64,000 bases of DNA from Mallotus nudiflorus (Eukaryota; Streptophyta; Magnoliopsida; Malpighiales; Euphorbiaceae): positions 248,001 through 312,000 of the forward strand of contig CANTUR010000344.1 in assembly GCA_947683625.1 (NCBI GenBank), in the 5' to 3' direction. The translations under genes were made by a program, and so were the position numbers. Numbering within the stretch: position 1 is the first letter of the stretch; the number at the start of each line of letters is the position of its first letter. This document shows, piece after piece, positions 1 to 12,900 of the stretch. The notes below the pieces were generated by a model that worked only from the letters and a program-made list of their open reading frames with translations, searched no databases and had not been told where the DNA came from.

Positions 1-994
1 AGAAGTAAAGTTGTTAGAAATATAATAAATCTTTGTTGTAACAACGAATGACTTGCACTAAAAAATGTAAGAATCCTATAAAAATCTTTCTTATAAGTCA
101 ACCATTCTAAATTGTTGCATTTGAAGATTTATTTTCCACATCTAAATGAGGTTAATATTCTAGAAATTTTATATATCACTAACGGAGGAATATTGTCACT
201 TAGTAATTTTTTTTAGGGACACTTGGTAAAATTTTTATATATCAAAAAGGTAAATTCTTACCTTAGCTTATTACATCCAATGATAACACATATAAAATTA
301 AAAAATATATTTTATTTTTATTGGTGAAGTATATAACATTTAGCATATGTATCAAACATCTAACGGTTTGATGTATAAAATTGGGTATAGGCAAAAATTT
401 TCCTATAAAAAAATACTGTATTATCTTAAAAATATAACTGGAATATCTAAAATATCTATTTGTATCGACACAAATTTTACTACTTAGTATTACTCAAAAA
501 AATTAATATAAGTATCTTTATCATGGGTTGTCAAATGGAGAAGATCTTGCCCGAAATTCAGGAAGAAAATATCACATGATATTTTGGAGTTCTAATTGTA
601 TGTTTCCTTTTTGTATATTTCCTACTTGATATGTATATATCTAAGTTTGTATATAAATACGTCGGTAACTCTTGTATTGACATATAGAAAATATCTTCTT
701 CTTCTGTCTTTTTTTTAGAACATCTTCCTCTTCTTTTTTAAACTTTATTATATACATCCAATTATTGAATATATTACAGCAGATATAAGCAAAATAAATA
801 ATTTCATAACATTAAAAAGTTAAAATTAAAAATGAGTTTTATAAAGTTATTAATTAAACCAAATATGCACAAATTTAAATGAGTATATTTTTTAGGTTTA
901 AGAGGAAACTAAATATATTTTTGGACCAGGGGCTTTGATATCTTTCGTCCTTGACATGGGTCTGGGGGGAGGCAGAATACGGATTTTTGTTTTG
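1..994. other. 3' flank of the NAT gene, no gene seen
   Basis: AT-rich sequence after the NAT stop codon with no coding pattern on either strand. It must hold the 3' UTR and poly(A) signal of the NAT transcript, but no single signal stands out. Confidence 0.5.
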
Positions 995-1624
995 TTATCC
1001 ATCCTTTCTTGTAGCAACGTTTTCAGCTCTTGTAGCCTTCATTTTATGTCTGACTTTGTCTCTGTCTTCTTTAATCTTTTCCAACTCCAGCAATGTCTCT
1101 AACATGAGCGTGCCATCTTCGGCAGCTTTGGTATCCAACTTCTGTTTTCTTTTTCTAGCCTTTGGTGCAGCTTTATCACTTTCCGATTTTTTGTCCTTTT
1201 GATCTTCCTTCAATTCCATCTCCTTGGGTTTATCTTTAGCCATATCTATAGGCATCGTGAGACGGGTTGCAACACCAAAAAATGGAACGTACCTTCCCAA
1301 GTACCATTTTACTGCATCAAGCCACCCCACATTATATATATTATACCATATTACATCAGCTTCACCTGTTTCTTCTTCTTCACTTGATGATCCATAATCT
1401 TGATCATCTCCTTCTTCACTTGGTGATCCCTCATCTTCTCCTGCTCCAGTTGACAATTCACTATCTTCAATTGACAATTCAACATCTTCTTGATCACGAG
1501 GCAGTCCTAGCCAACCTTTTGCCTTCAGATCTTCTTCCGTGTAGGGTATTTTATCTAAAATGAGAGCAGCTATAGCTGCAATTGTTGGCGGGGATGAACA
1601 TACTACTTGAATTATGTCGTTGAA
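995..1624 (-). CDS. NAT exon 14: end of core plus long charged tail
   Basis: The first ~27 codons (580-606, starting FNDIIQ) align with the last NAT helix. Canonical proteins then end within about 45 residues. Here the frame stays open for about 180 more: an acidic Ser/Glu/Asp stretch (about 623-669), a Trp/Tyr-rich patch (671-696), a mixed-charge Lys/Glu region, a basic cluster KARKRKQK (734-741) resembling a nuclear-localisation signal, and a probable coiled coil (about 750-775). The stop is TAG or an equivalent triplet at 995-997. I chose the acceptor GGGACAG at 1625 because it keeps phase 0 with exon 13 and aligns FND with the family; starting at the upstream ATG (1654) would not splice. 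The function of the tail is unknown. Confidence 0.8.
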   Translation of the reverse strand, partial: FNDIIQVVCSSPPTIAAIAALILDKIPYTEEDLKAKGWLGLPRDQEDVELSIEDSELSTGAGEDEGSPSEEGDDQDYGSSSEEEETGEADVIWYNIYNVGWLDAVKWYLGRYVPFFGVATRLTMPIDMAKDKPKEMELKEDQKDKKSESDKAAPKARKRKQKLDTKAAEDGTLMLETLLELEKIKEDRDKVRHKMKATRAENVATRKDG

Positions 1625-2095
1625 CTGTCCCAAATTTGAAATAGACGGGTACATAAATAGAGGGAAAATAGTTAGATTTATCCTGAATTTAGATACAATT
1701 ATATACTAATTAGGAAAATAATTTCGTAATAAATAATAAAAGTAAATGGTAATTGATCCTTCAAAAAAATATACATGTTAAACTTAGTAATTTTTTAAAA
1801 TTAATGCTAGAATTGATTGTAATAATAAAAATAAATAAATTAAAGAATTCATGGGTCACATAGGTTAAATTTCACTAAAAAATTCATTTTATTTTTAAAT
1901 GAATTTTTTAAGTAAATAAATTCTTAATAATAAAGTGTGTTTGGATTTAATAAATATTTTATGCAATCAATTCATTTGTAAATTCTAAAAATTTGGTCTA
2001 ATAATAGGTAATTTCACAATAGTAAAACAATATAATTGAAAATAAATTTTACAAAATTTTTATTTAAACAAAACACATTCACTTACTTTTGAAAA

Positions 2096-2186
<91 letters not shown>

Positions 2187-4816
2187 TTAATAGAATTTGT
2201 CGGATTAAGTACAAATGTAACGATTAATTTTCTTTCAGTGGCAATTAATTCAAATATAATTACCCTGGTTGAGGGGTTGAAAGAAACAGTACTGGCTTCA
2301 GAAGCTAAAGCATATCCTTTGAAGTTTTGAGCCAAAGAAACCCCAGAGAACATGGAGGCTCCAAAGATGAATTTTGACCTATTTGAATTGGTGTTGGAGA
2401 GCTGGAGGTTGTCGATACCGGCTGTAGCTGTTAAATCCACAATGTGAATTTTAGTCTAAAATCATTTTAAAGGGCTATTAATTAAAATAACAAACAATAT
2501 TTTTACAAAATTTTATCAAGTAACATTCCAAGAGGAAACATACCCACATAGGGAAATAAGAGAATTTGCAGTGCAGCCACAATTGGCAAGGGTACAGCAG
2601 CAAGAATTGCCCCAAACTTTGCTGTTTAAGATGTTACATGAACCCATTAAATTTCATCACCTACTAAACTAGTTATATATATATATATGATTATGGCCTT
2701 TATATAAATTTATTTTAGTTTTGAAAAATATAGTAAAAGTATATATTTTGATTTGATTAATTTTGATAATTTTAACACAATTTATACCCTTGGTCAAATT
2801 AAAATAAAGTTGCATCGTTGTAGTATTTGAAGTAAGTTTTTTTTTTTATTATTGTTAATTTTGATCAAATGAAAATCTGTGTTTACAATTACAAATATTC
2901 AGTCAATTTTGCATAAATTTTAAAAATTAAAATAAATTAACAAAAAAATTCACAAAATTTTCAATTTATGAAACCAGCAAACCTATTTTCTCTTAAATAA
3001 CAACACTAATTAATCTGCAGACAACCCAGAATTTCTTTATCAATTGAGACCATATAATAATAATAATAATAGCGGAAAATAACATTAGCATTCTGTGGGG
3101 CACATTTCACCTATTATGGAAAGGATAAGCAGAAAGCCTGCTGATAACCGAACAACCCATAGGTTGCCTATCTCTGTTAATCCCACAAAACCTGTATGCT
3201 CACTGTAAGTTGAAAATTAAAAAGAAAAAAAGGTTAGTTAGCCACCATATAGTAACACACTCTCTCTCCATATATATATTCAGTATAAATAAGAAGAGTA
3301 AAATTTTTAAAACACCTAAATCTTAATATATAAAACTTAAACTTGATTTTTTATTTAAGAAAATCTAAATTTCCCCCGCTTGTCAACAAATGTTGTTATT
3401 GTAATTATATATTTTTTGGTTTAAACCTCCAGTATTTAGAGTTAACTAGAGTCTAATTAATTTGATTGGAGTCTGTCAAAATCACAAAGGTGATAAAAGT
3501 CTTTTAACAACTAATATATTATAACTATACATTGATAACATATGATATAGTCGTCTTAAAAGCTTGTAAAGTTGAGTTATATAATTTTATTTATTGAAGG
3601 GTTCATTACCAGATTCAATATGGAATTTAAAAAAATAGTAAAATATATCGAAGCTTTAAACTGAATCATATATATATATATATATATATATAACTTGATA
3701 GAATATATTGAGGTATATTTTAAAAAAAAATTAATTTTCGTACCAGATATAAATTAATTATATGTTTTTACTTATACTTTAGATGAATTATATTTTTTAC
3801 TTATACTAATATAAAATATAATTTTTTTTTTAATATTTAAAGTGTTTAAGTTCTTATATATCCATTAAAATTTGTTATGATTTTACTAATATAAAATATA
3901 GATCTTTTAATATTTGAAGTGTTTAAGTTATTATATAACCATTTTAAATCGTATCATATAACTTAACGAATTGTTTTAAAAGACCTAAATTTTTGAACTG
4001 AATTGTATCTACAAATGAGATGATATGGTATACAAATTTTGAATTTGTAATATGATACTAAAAATCTTTTATTTTTTAAAATGTTCAAAATTTAGTACCA
4101 CTTAAAAAAATTTTCAAACCATTAATTTTCTTGTTTCATATATATATACACATTTTTTAACTGAATTGCATTGCAAATGAGATGATATGGTATAAAAATT
4201 TTGAATTTATAATATGATATTAAAAATCTTTTATTTTTTAAAATGTTCAAAATTTATTACCATTTTGAAAAAATTCTTGTTTCATATATGATCAAGGAAT
4301 ATTATCACAATATGGCTGATGAAATTTAGCCATTACACTGAAGTAGTGGAGCCATGTCCCATTCCAAATACTCCTTCTACAAGAGTTCCAAGTCCCTATA
4401 GTAGCATGTGAAACCAAAAGTCAATCATCACAGAATTAGAAAGAACTTTAAGATTAAAAAATTATAATTGTAAGTCGTAAAAATTTTATTTTTATAATTA
4501 AATTTTACAAATGTTTTAAATGAAAATTAAATTCTATAAACGAAAAAAATTAATTCTTAATTCTAAATTCTTAAAACAAATAAAATGTACTCACATGTTT
4601 ATTTTATTTTTATTTTTTGAAAAACTCGCATGTTTATTTTTTAATTGACTCAAAACACATAAATAAGTGACTTGTATCTATTCTACCACCTAAATAGCCA
4701 CCTTATATTTTTTTTTCAACTCAACCTTTTACTACTAAAATAAAATAATAATAATAATAAAAGTATATGAAACCAAATATAATAATGTTATTAGAAAGCT
4801 CAAATTTTGCAAATTA

Positions 4817-4894
<78 letters not shown>

Positions 4895-6090
4895 AGTAAT
4901 TGCAAATTAGTATTTTTAATAATGAAGAATTCATCTATAATAATTCCCGAGCAAAATTTTATTATTTTTTTTAGAAAGGAGTGGTTTCAACAAGATAATG
5001 GCGGTGGTTTTACTGCTCATATCATAAGACAACATCCGTTAAAAGTTGACATTATAGTTGAACAAAGAAGACGACCAAATTCTTCATCCAATCATTGGAT
5101 GATTGCATTGGACACGGATAAAGATCTCACAAAATGGAAAACTTTTAGGAACTATCCAAATTGCTTTTATGATGTTATTATCGAAGAAAAAAAAAAGAAC
5201 ATCATTTAACGGAGGATCACTTCCAATAAATATACCTGAAAGCCAATTGCGCGATCGAGTTTGCGCTTATCAACTCCTATAAAAATTCCACCGGCTAATC
5301 TTGACGCTGCAGTGAATGTTCCAGTAGACTGTAGAAACATAAATTAATAAAGAGATGCACATATCACTTTTATTAGTTAAATGTAAAATACTTTAATAAT
5401 ATAGTACAAATTTTATTATTTGAACATCCTTTCCGAGCAGTTTAAATAGCAAAAAATGTGAATATCTTATTGAGAAGAGTAATGTTTGAGCCTCTATTTT
5501 CTCTTTTTTTTCTTGTATTGCTGAAAATTAATTATCTCTATTAATTGTTTAAAAAAAATTACTACTTGGATCTAACCCACCTAAAACGAATAGTTTACTA
5601 TTCTATTGTGGATTCAAGATATTCATAGAGGCGTAAATTCAATCTTCCACTATTCTATAATCTCTCAATCTTCCACTATTTTATAATCTCTTTTCAAAAA
5701 ATCCTAATATAAGTATCATATTAAAAAAATCACATATATATATACGATAAATCTAACCTCTACACTAGCAACAAAAGCAGCGACCATCATCAAAGGGAAA
5801 TCACTCTTGTCAAAAATGGGAGCACCCCAATGAAATGGACGAAAAAATTTTATCCTGAAAAACAATCAACAGCAGAACTATCAGAACATCTAATGACAAA
5901 CAAATGAATTCAAATGTAAATTAGTGGTGCCTATTGATAAAAAAATTACAACCTTTACAATTTGATATAAATTTGTTTAATGCTAATTTTGGCACTATAA
6001 ATTACATAATTAAATTTAATAAGAAAAAAATGTATACATAGCATATGAGATGATTATCATGTGGACAGTTTTATTAATTTTGATCAAAAT

Positions 6091-6132
<42 letters not shown>

Positions 6133-9100
6133 GAATATGATAAATATATAGAAAAAAACCACAATTATTATAATTTTTAATACTAACTAGGGTAATTATA
6201 ACTGAGCAATGGCTCACCATGGAGTATAAGAAATGTGCCCGTAACGTTTGGTGGTACAATAATTTTGTGTTCCTGGAGCAACATTATTAAACGCACCAGC
6301 AGCAGTTGAAATCTCTGTAAACAACCACACAACTATAACCGAAGCTACGGCAGCAAAGCGTTGAACCACTGTCCGTTTTGATTTGAAAAAGTGGGGAAGA
6401 AACTGCAATAATAGGATTTGTTGTTTAAGATATTTATTTATTAAATTAATTGAATAAACTAATAATGAAATTCAGTCTCAGGGCACTATAAAGATTTTCA
6501 AATATGTGAAGTAATAAATTGGAACCTTTTTAATTTATGAAAAGAAGAGTTTATCTTGAGGATACTAAAGATTACTATTTAAATTTTTTAAGACTATAAA
6601 TTAGTACAATTTAAAAATTTTTTAGGGATAATTACTATTAGCCATAAGGTTTGACCATAATTACTATTTTATTCGGTCTTTTTAAAAAATAACTAAAACT
6701 CTCTCTAGTTTTAAATTTATTAAATAATTTTTTCTGATTCTGATAATAAGTAAAAGAATATTCTTGGAATATGTTGATAGTCAAAATGTTAATATTTTTA
6801 AAAATACCCTTAGATTTTAAAACTAAACTTAATTTTATTAAAATTACATTCACAAATATTTTTAAAAATAAAATTCAAATATATTTATACTGTAACAATG
6901 TAAAAAAAGTAGGATTTCAAAAAAATTAAATATGGTATAATATTATAAATTTAATTAAATATTGAGAAAAAATATGTATTTTATAATATTTAATTTTAAT
7001 ACAAATTTTTGTTAAAGTTTAATTTAATTTGATTTGGTTTAATTAAATCGTAGGTTAAAATTGAAAATGAGAAAGTTAATTAAAGGTTGTATAATACTAC
7101 AGATTTAACAAGATGAAAATAAATATATTTTTTTATTTCAATTAATTTTTTTTAAAAAAATTGTTGAAATTATAATTTTAATGTAATTTGATTTGATTTA
7201 ATTATAGTTATTTTTATTGTTTTTAATGTTATAATACCATAAAAGAAAAATGAATGATTTTTTTAAAAATAAAAATCCAATTAAATATGGTATTGTATTC
7301 TAAATTTAATTAGATATGAAGGGTAAATATTTTTATTTTTTATGTCATTTAACTCTTTTTTTTAACATAATGGGAAAATTGTTTAACAAATCTGAACATG
7401 AAAGGGTTTTTATTTATTTTTCAAAAATACTACACGAACTAATAATTATGGTCAAATCTTAGGTGGTAATAGTAATTGATAACATATGGAAAATTCAACT
7501 CCTATAAATAAGGGTCAAAGTCCAAATCAAAGGTTAAGTCAACATAGTACAGACCCCACTTGCAGTCTAAAACATTCCATAGATAAGATGACGTTCGACT
7601 TAAAGACCTGTGGTGCGCGAAAGTCGCCCACTTTCCCAATTAACTCTACTAATGGACTAGTTCCTATTTTACTCTCACATGCCAACATTACTCTCACTAC
7701 CTCCAAGAATCACTCTACAGATGGTAACTACTTAGCTTATGTATAGAATCATAATTCAATAACATAAATAATCCATCTCAATCTATTCCATTCCTTTATT
7801 ATTCTAACACTATTACTAATTTAAGCTTTAAAGTGCGATCATCTAGATCCCACCTGACTTTTCTTCTTTTGTAGATCAACATATCATAATCACTGATTCC
7901 CAAAGAAATAGGAGCTCCCCTTTTAACATTGGTGCGGTGAGTGTGAAAATTTAATTCTCATAGTTTCCTTGAAGTTTCCATATCATGGTGGAGCATTCCC
8001 CTAATGATGAAAATATAGAACTACCCATTTTGAATCCACCACTCACGATATCTTCAAATCAAGATCAAGATAACTCACAAATCGCCAATGATGACAATCC
8101 TACCTTAGGTACGCCTACTTCAGAAAGGCAAGTTAAAATAGTTTTTGTTGACCATTTGCATGATAAAACTCCTAATTTTGACTTTAATAAACAATTTAAG
8201 TTGCTAATAATTTCCTTTAAGTTTGTAGTAATTTAATTCATCCAGAGATATGAAATACTCTTATAAAAGTATATTTTATTAAAGAATACTATCCCATACA
8301 TATACCCAAAATATCTTGAGCTATTAGAAGTAAAAAAATACACATTTTTAAACTTATAGGTGACTGCTCACAAGCTCCTCACGAGCAACATCCCTAAAGA
8401 AGCATTTTTGCTTCTTTCATGAGTGAACTAGGCATTGTTGCTCATAAGCTACCCTCACGATCATGTGCAGCTCGTGAGGGCACTCCTAACAGCTCACAAG
8501 GGGCATTTTCAAGTTGAATTCAAATGCAACTGGTATAAAATTGATCCTTATGAGCCAGGACAAGCTCCTCATGATAATGAGTTGTGTTCTAATAGAAATA
8601 AGTCAAATTTGAATCAACCAAACCTTGAAGATGTTGGGGACATAATTATTGGTTTAAACAACTATAATATTGAAGCTCAATCTCTAAAAATACTCTAGAG
8701 TTTTCATTCTTAACAAGTTACATATTTTGATTATCAAAAATTCTCTAAGCATTCAATTGAGCATCAATTTTTCTTTCTATCAAATTCTTGTATTTGTTTA
8801 ACTCTTATGAGAGTTGGTTGTATATTTGAAATAAAACTTCATCTTCATATAATTCTTGGGATAGATTAGAAGGGAAGTGAGGTATATTTCTAGTGGAATT
8901 GGTTTAAGTATTTAACAATTAAAACACTTATGAATTGGTTAAAGAGTGAGCCTATATACTCTTAGTTATAAGGTTGAAGAGTGAGTCTTATATGTAATCT
9001 CAAATCTTATGAATAAATTATGTGAGATTAAAAATCCTAACTTGGGGATAAGTTAGGTGGAGATGTAGGATTGTTGAGAATCCGAACTCCTTAAACCATT

Positions 9101-9948
9101 ATGTTCATTGTTCTTCTTCTCTATTCTCTTTCAATTCTTGTTTATTTCTTAAATTCATTTTTAATTTCCATAAAACTATTGTTAGCCTTATTAACCCCCT
9201 AAGGCACTTTCAATTGGTATCAGAGCTTGAATTCTAGGAACTTAATTACTAGAATATAAGATCATAGGTAGTGAACTTTAAACTTTTTCTTCACCTAGAC
9301 CATTTTTTGATGGTAATGACCATCCTCATTAGAAGTTCAAAATGGAGTTATATTTAGATAGTGATCCTATTAAACTTTGGGATGTTATTCTAAAAGATTG
9401 GGAATCACCCAAAACTACCATTGATGGTGTAGTAATTACTTTAGCAAGAAGTTAATGAAATAATAATTAAAAATAAAAGAATCATAAAAAATAAAAAGGC
9501 AATGATCATTCTAGTCTCTTTCATGTTAAGAGAAGAATGAGCAAGCTTCAAGATTACATTTTAGCCAAGGAAATTTAGGAGACATTGGAGTACCATTATA
9601 AGGGCAATGTACAAGTAAGAAGCAAGAAAGTTCAACTTTATATGTATGAATATGAACTCTTCAAAATGAAGCCTCAAAAATCAATTATGAAAATGAAAAA
9701 CCATCTCAATACTCTTCTTATAACCCTCAAGAAACTTGGAAAATTTTTCTTTAAGGAAGAAGTGAATAACAAGATTCTAAAAATTCTACCTAATAAGAAT
9801 TAAGAATCTCAAGTCACTTAAATTAAGGAAGCTCAAGATCTAAAAATTCTAAAAATTCTAACCAATGTTTACTTTTTAGCTCTTGAAAATGAAAATGAGG
9901 TACCATTTACTTCTAACTCTTCCTTTGATGATAATTGTAAACATGATT

Positions 9949-9979
<31 letters not shown>

Positions 9980-12900
9980 GAAGAGCTCTATTGTGAGTAA
10001 ACTCTTGCTTAAATGCAAAAGCTTACTTTCTGAGAAGGAGCATTATGAGCATAAGTTATCTAGCTTAACCAAGGAATTTGAAAGCTTAAAAAAATGATTT
10101 CTTTAAACTTACTAAATCAAATGAAAAACTTGTTAGTGATTTAAAATCTTCTAATTTTTTGAAAGACCAACCTAAGAAAGCAAGTGATGAAAATCATAAG
10201 CTTTCTAATGAGATCTTAGAGTTAAGGAATTCCATTTCAAAAATCAAAAAAGGAAAGTAGATTTTAGATATCTACTTGACTCTTAAAAATTCTAAGGAAA
10301 TACCCATGGAATTGGATACACAAATGGAATGACTTCTTCTTCATCATCATCTCGTATTAAATTTGTTAAGGCTTTATATGATTCTATTCCCCCTACCTCT
10401 AAACAAATTGAGACTTAAGCTTCTAAAGATAAAGAGTCTCATGTGTCAAATAACAAAGGAAAGTCTCACAAGACATAACCCTTATTGACACAAAGAGGTA
10501 AGTCACAACCTAGAAGAACTCAACCTAAACATGCTTATATGTATACTAGACATAACGCTCCTAAACATATTACATAAAATTGTCAAAATACACATTGTCA
10601 TTATTGGTGTATGTCTCACACTATGACTCAAAATAATTTTAGGAGACACATACCACCACAATATAAAAGACATGTTTTATACACTAGGAAACCATATCAT
10701 CCTAGGAAAAATAAATTTGCTAATGTTGAATGTTTCTATTGCATGATCAAAGGTCACTTTAGCAATATATGCTTCTATCAAAAACTACATTTGCAATTGC
10801 TACCTTCAGGTTATTTTGAGACGAACAAACCTAGACCAATTAATCTTTGTGTTCAAGAGAATGCTTAAATTATGCTATGTAGGTGTGCTTGAAGTGCACA
10901 AAAGCAAAGAGTAAGTCATATATTGATAGTGGATGTTCAAGACACAAAACAGGAGATAAATAATAATTCAACAAGCTTAATACTAAGGATGGAGGATAGA
11001 TCACATTTGAGGATAATGCAAAAGGAAAAATCATAGGCATTGGAGAAATTAGTAATCCTCAATCCTTATCCATTCATCATGGGTTGCTTGATGTGTTGCT
11101 TGTTGATGGTATTAAACATAATTTGCTTAGTATAAGTCAATTATGTGACATGGAAAATAAGGTTACTTTATATCTTAGGAATTTCTTTATTAGTAGTCTT
11201 GATGAAGATAAAATAATTTTTAGTGGTGAAAGAGTAGACAATGTCTATGTTGTTGACTTGAATAAGGTTGACAACAAGGACATCAAATGCTTAATGTCTA
11301 TTTCTGGTGACACATGGACATGGCATAGAAGGTTAGGACATGAAAACTTTGATCTTACTTAATAATCTTTGTAGATATGAACTTATGATTGGTTTACCTA
11401 GACTTGAATTCACTAAGGATAAACCTTATGATGCTTGTCAAAAGGGAAAAAAATCAAAGTCTTCATTTAAGCTCAAGAATGTGGTGTCAACCTCTAAGCC
11501 ACTTAAACTTATGCATATGGATTTTTTTGGACCAATTAGAGTTGCCAGTCTCGGTAGAATGCATAATGTTTATGTATTGGTTGATAACTACACTAGATAT
11601 ACTTGGGTATATTTCCTTGCTCATAAGAATAATGCTTTTAAAGCCTTTGAAAGTTTTTCAAAGAGAATTCAAAAAGAAAAAGGTTTTTGTATTTCATTTA
11701 TTAAAAGTGATCATGGAACCAAATTTGAAAATTAATTCTTTAAAACCTTTTGTAATGAAAATGGTATTTCACATACTTTCTCTTCTCTTAGAACACCTTA
11801 ACAAAATGAGGTTATTAAAAAGAAGAATAGAACTCTAGTGGAAATATTTAGAACAATGCTTCATGAGTATAATTTACTTTTATACTTTTGGGTAGAAGCC
11901 GTTAACACTTTATGTTAGATTACAAATAGAGTCTTTAAAAGATCAATTTTAAATAAAACTTCTTATGAGCTTTAGAACAATAGAAATCTAAAGTCTCATA
12001 TCTTAGAGTATTTGCATACAAGTGTTTTATATTGAACACCAAGGATAGTCTTAGGAAATTTGACTCTAAAGTTGATAAAGGAATTTTCCTAGGCTATGCC
12101 ACTTTTAACAAAGTATAATAAAAGAACACTAGTAGTTGAAGAATTAATACATGTTGTATTTGATGAATCAAACTCACTTGATCATAGAAAAGATGTTTGA
12201 AGTGTTGATGATATTATAGATGAGCATGTGAATGAGAACACTTAAGAAGAAAATGTTGGAAAGCCTTTAAAACTCGAAGAGCCTATAAAAAAGGATGATA
12301 AAGAGATAACTAAATCTACTTCAAAGGATGATCTTTTAAAGGATTGACAATTCAAAAAATTTTATCCTCAAGATCTCATTATAGGTGACACTATAAAAAG
12401 GGTAACTATTATATCTCAACTTAGGTCTATTATTAATTTAACCTTAATTTCTCAAATTGAACCTAAATTAATGATGCATTGAGTGATAAATTTTAGGTCC
12501 TTGCTATTTGAGAGAAATAAAGTTTGGACTTTGGTTTCTAGACCAAAACATTATCCTATTATAGGCACCAAATGGGTGTTTTAAAATAAGATGAATGAAC
12601 AAGGTGTCATAACTAGGAATAAGGCTATACTAGTAGTTAAAGGTTATAATCAAGAAGAAGGCATTGATTATGATGAAACCTTTGCACTCATTGTAAGGTT
12701 AGAAACTATTAGAATGCTACTTGCTTTTACATCATTCATGAATTTTAAAATTTATAAAATGCATGTTAAAAGTGCATTTCTAAATGGTTTTATTATAGAG
12801 GAGGTGTATGTTGAACAACCTTCGAGTTTTGAAAGTTTTAATTTCCCTAATCATGTATTTAAACTTTGAAAAGCATTATATGATTTGAAATAAGCTCTAA

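Noticed and set aside
951..1563. Plus-strand frames at 951-1202, 1199-1387 and 1267-1563
   Set aside because: They are antisense shadows of NAT exon 14, rich in Ser/Phe/His/Leu as expected from the reverse of an acidic and lysine-rich region.
7486..7746. Open frame starting MENSTPINKG
   Set aside because: It lies inside the Gypsy 5' LTR, and its counterpart at 25209-25484 is the 3' LTR. This is repeat sequence and not a gene.
11389..11838. 149-codon plus frame overlapping the Copia integrase
   Set aside because: It is out of frame with the integrase motifs (HMDFFGP, SDHGTKFEN) and has a composition typical of a shadow frame.
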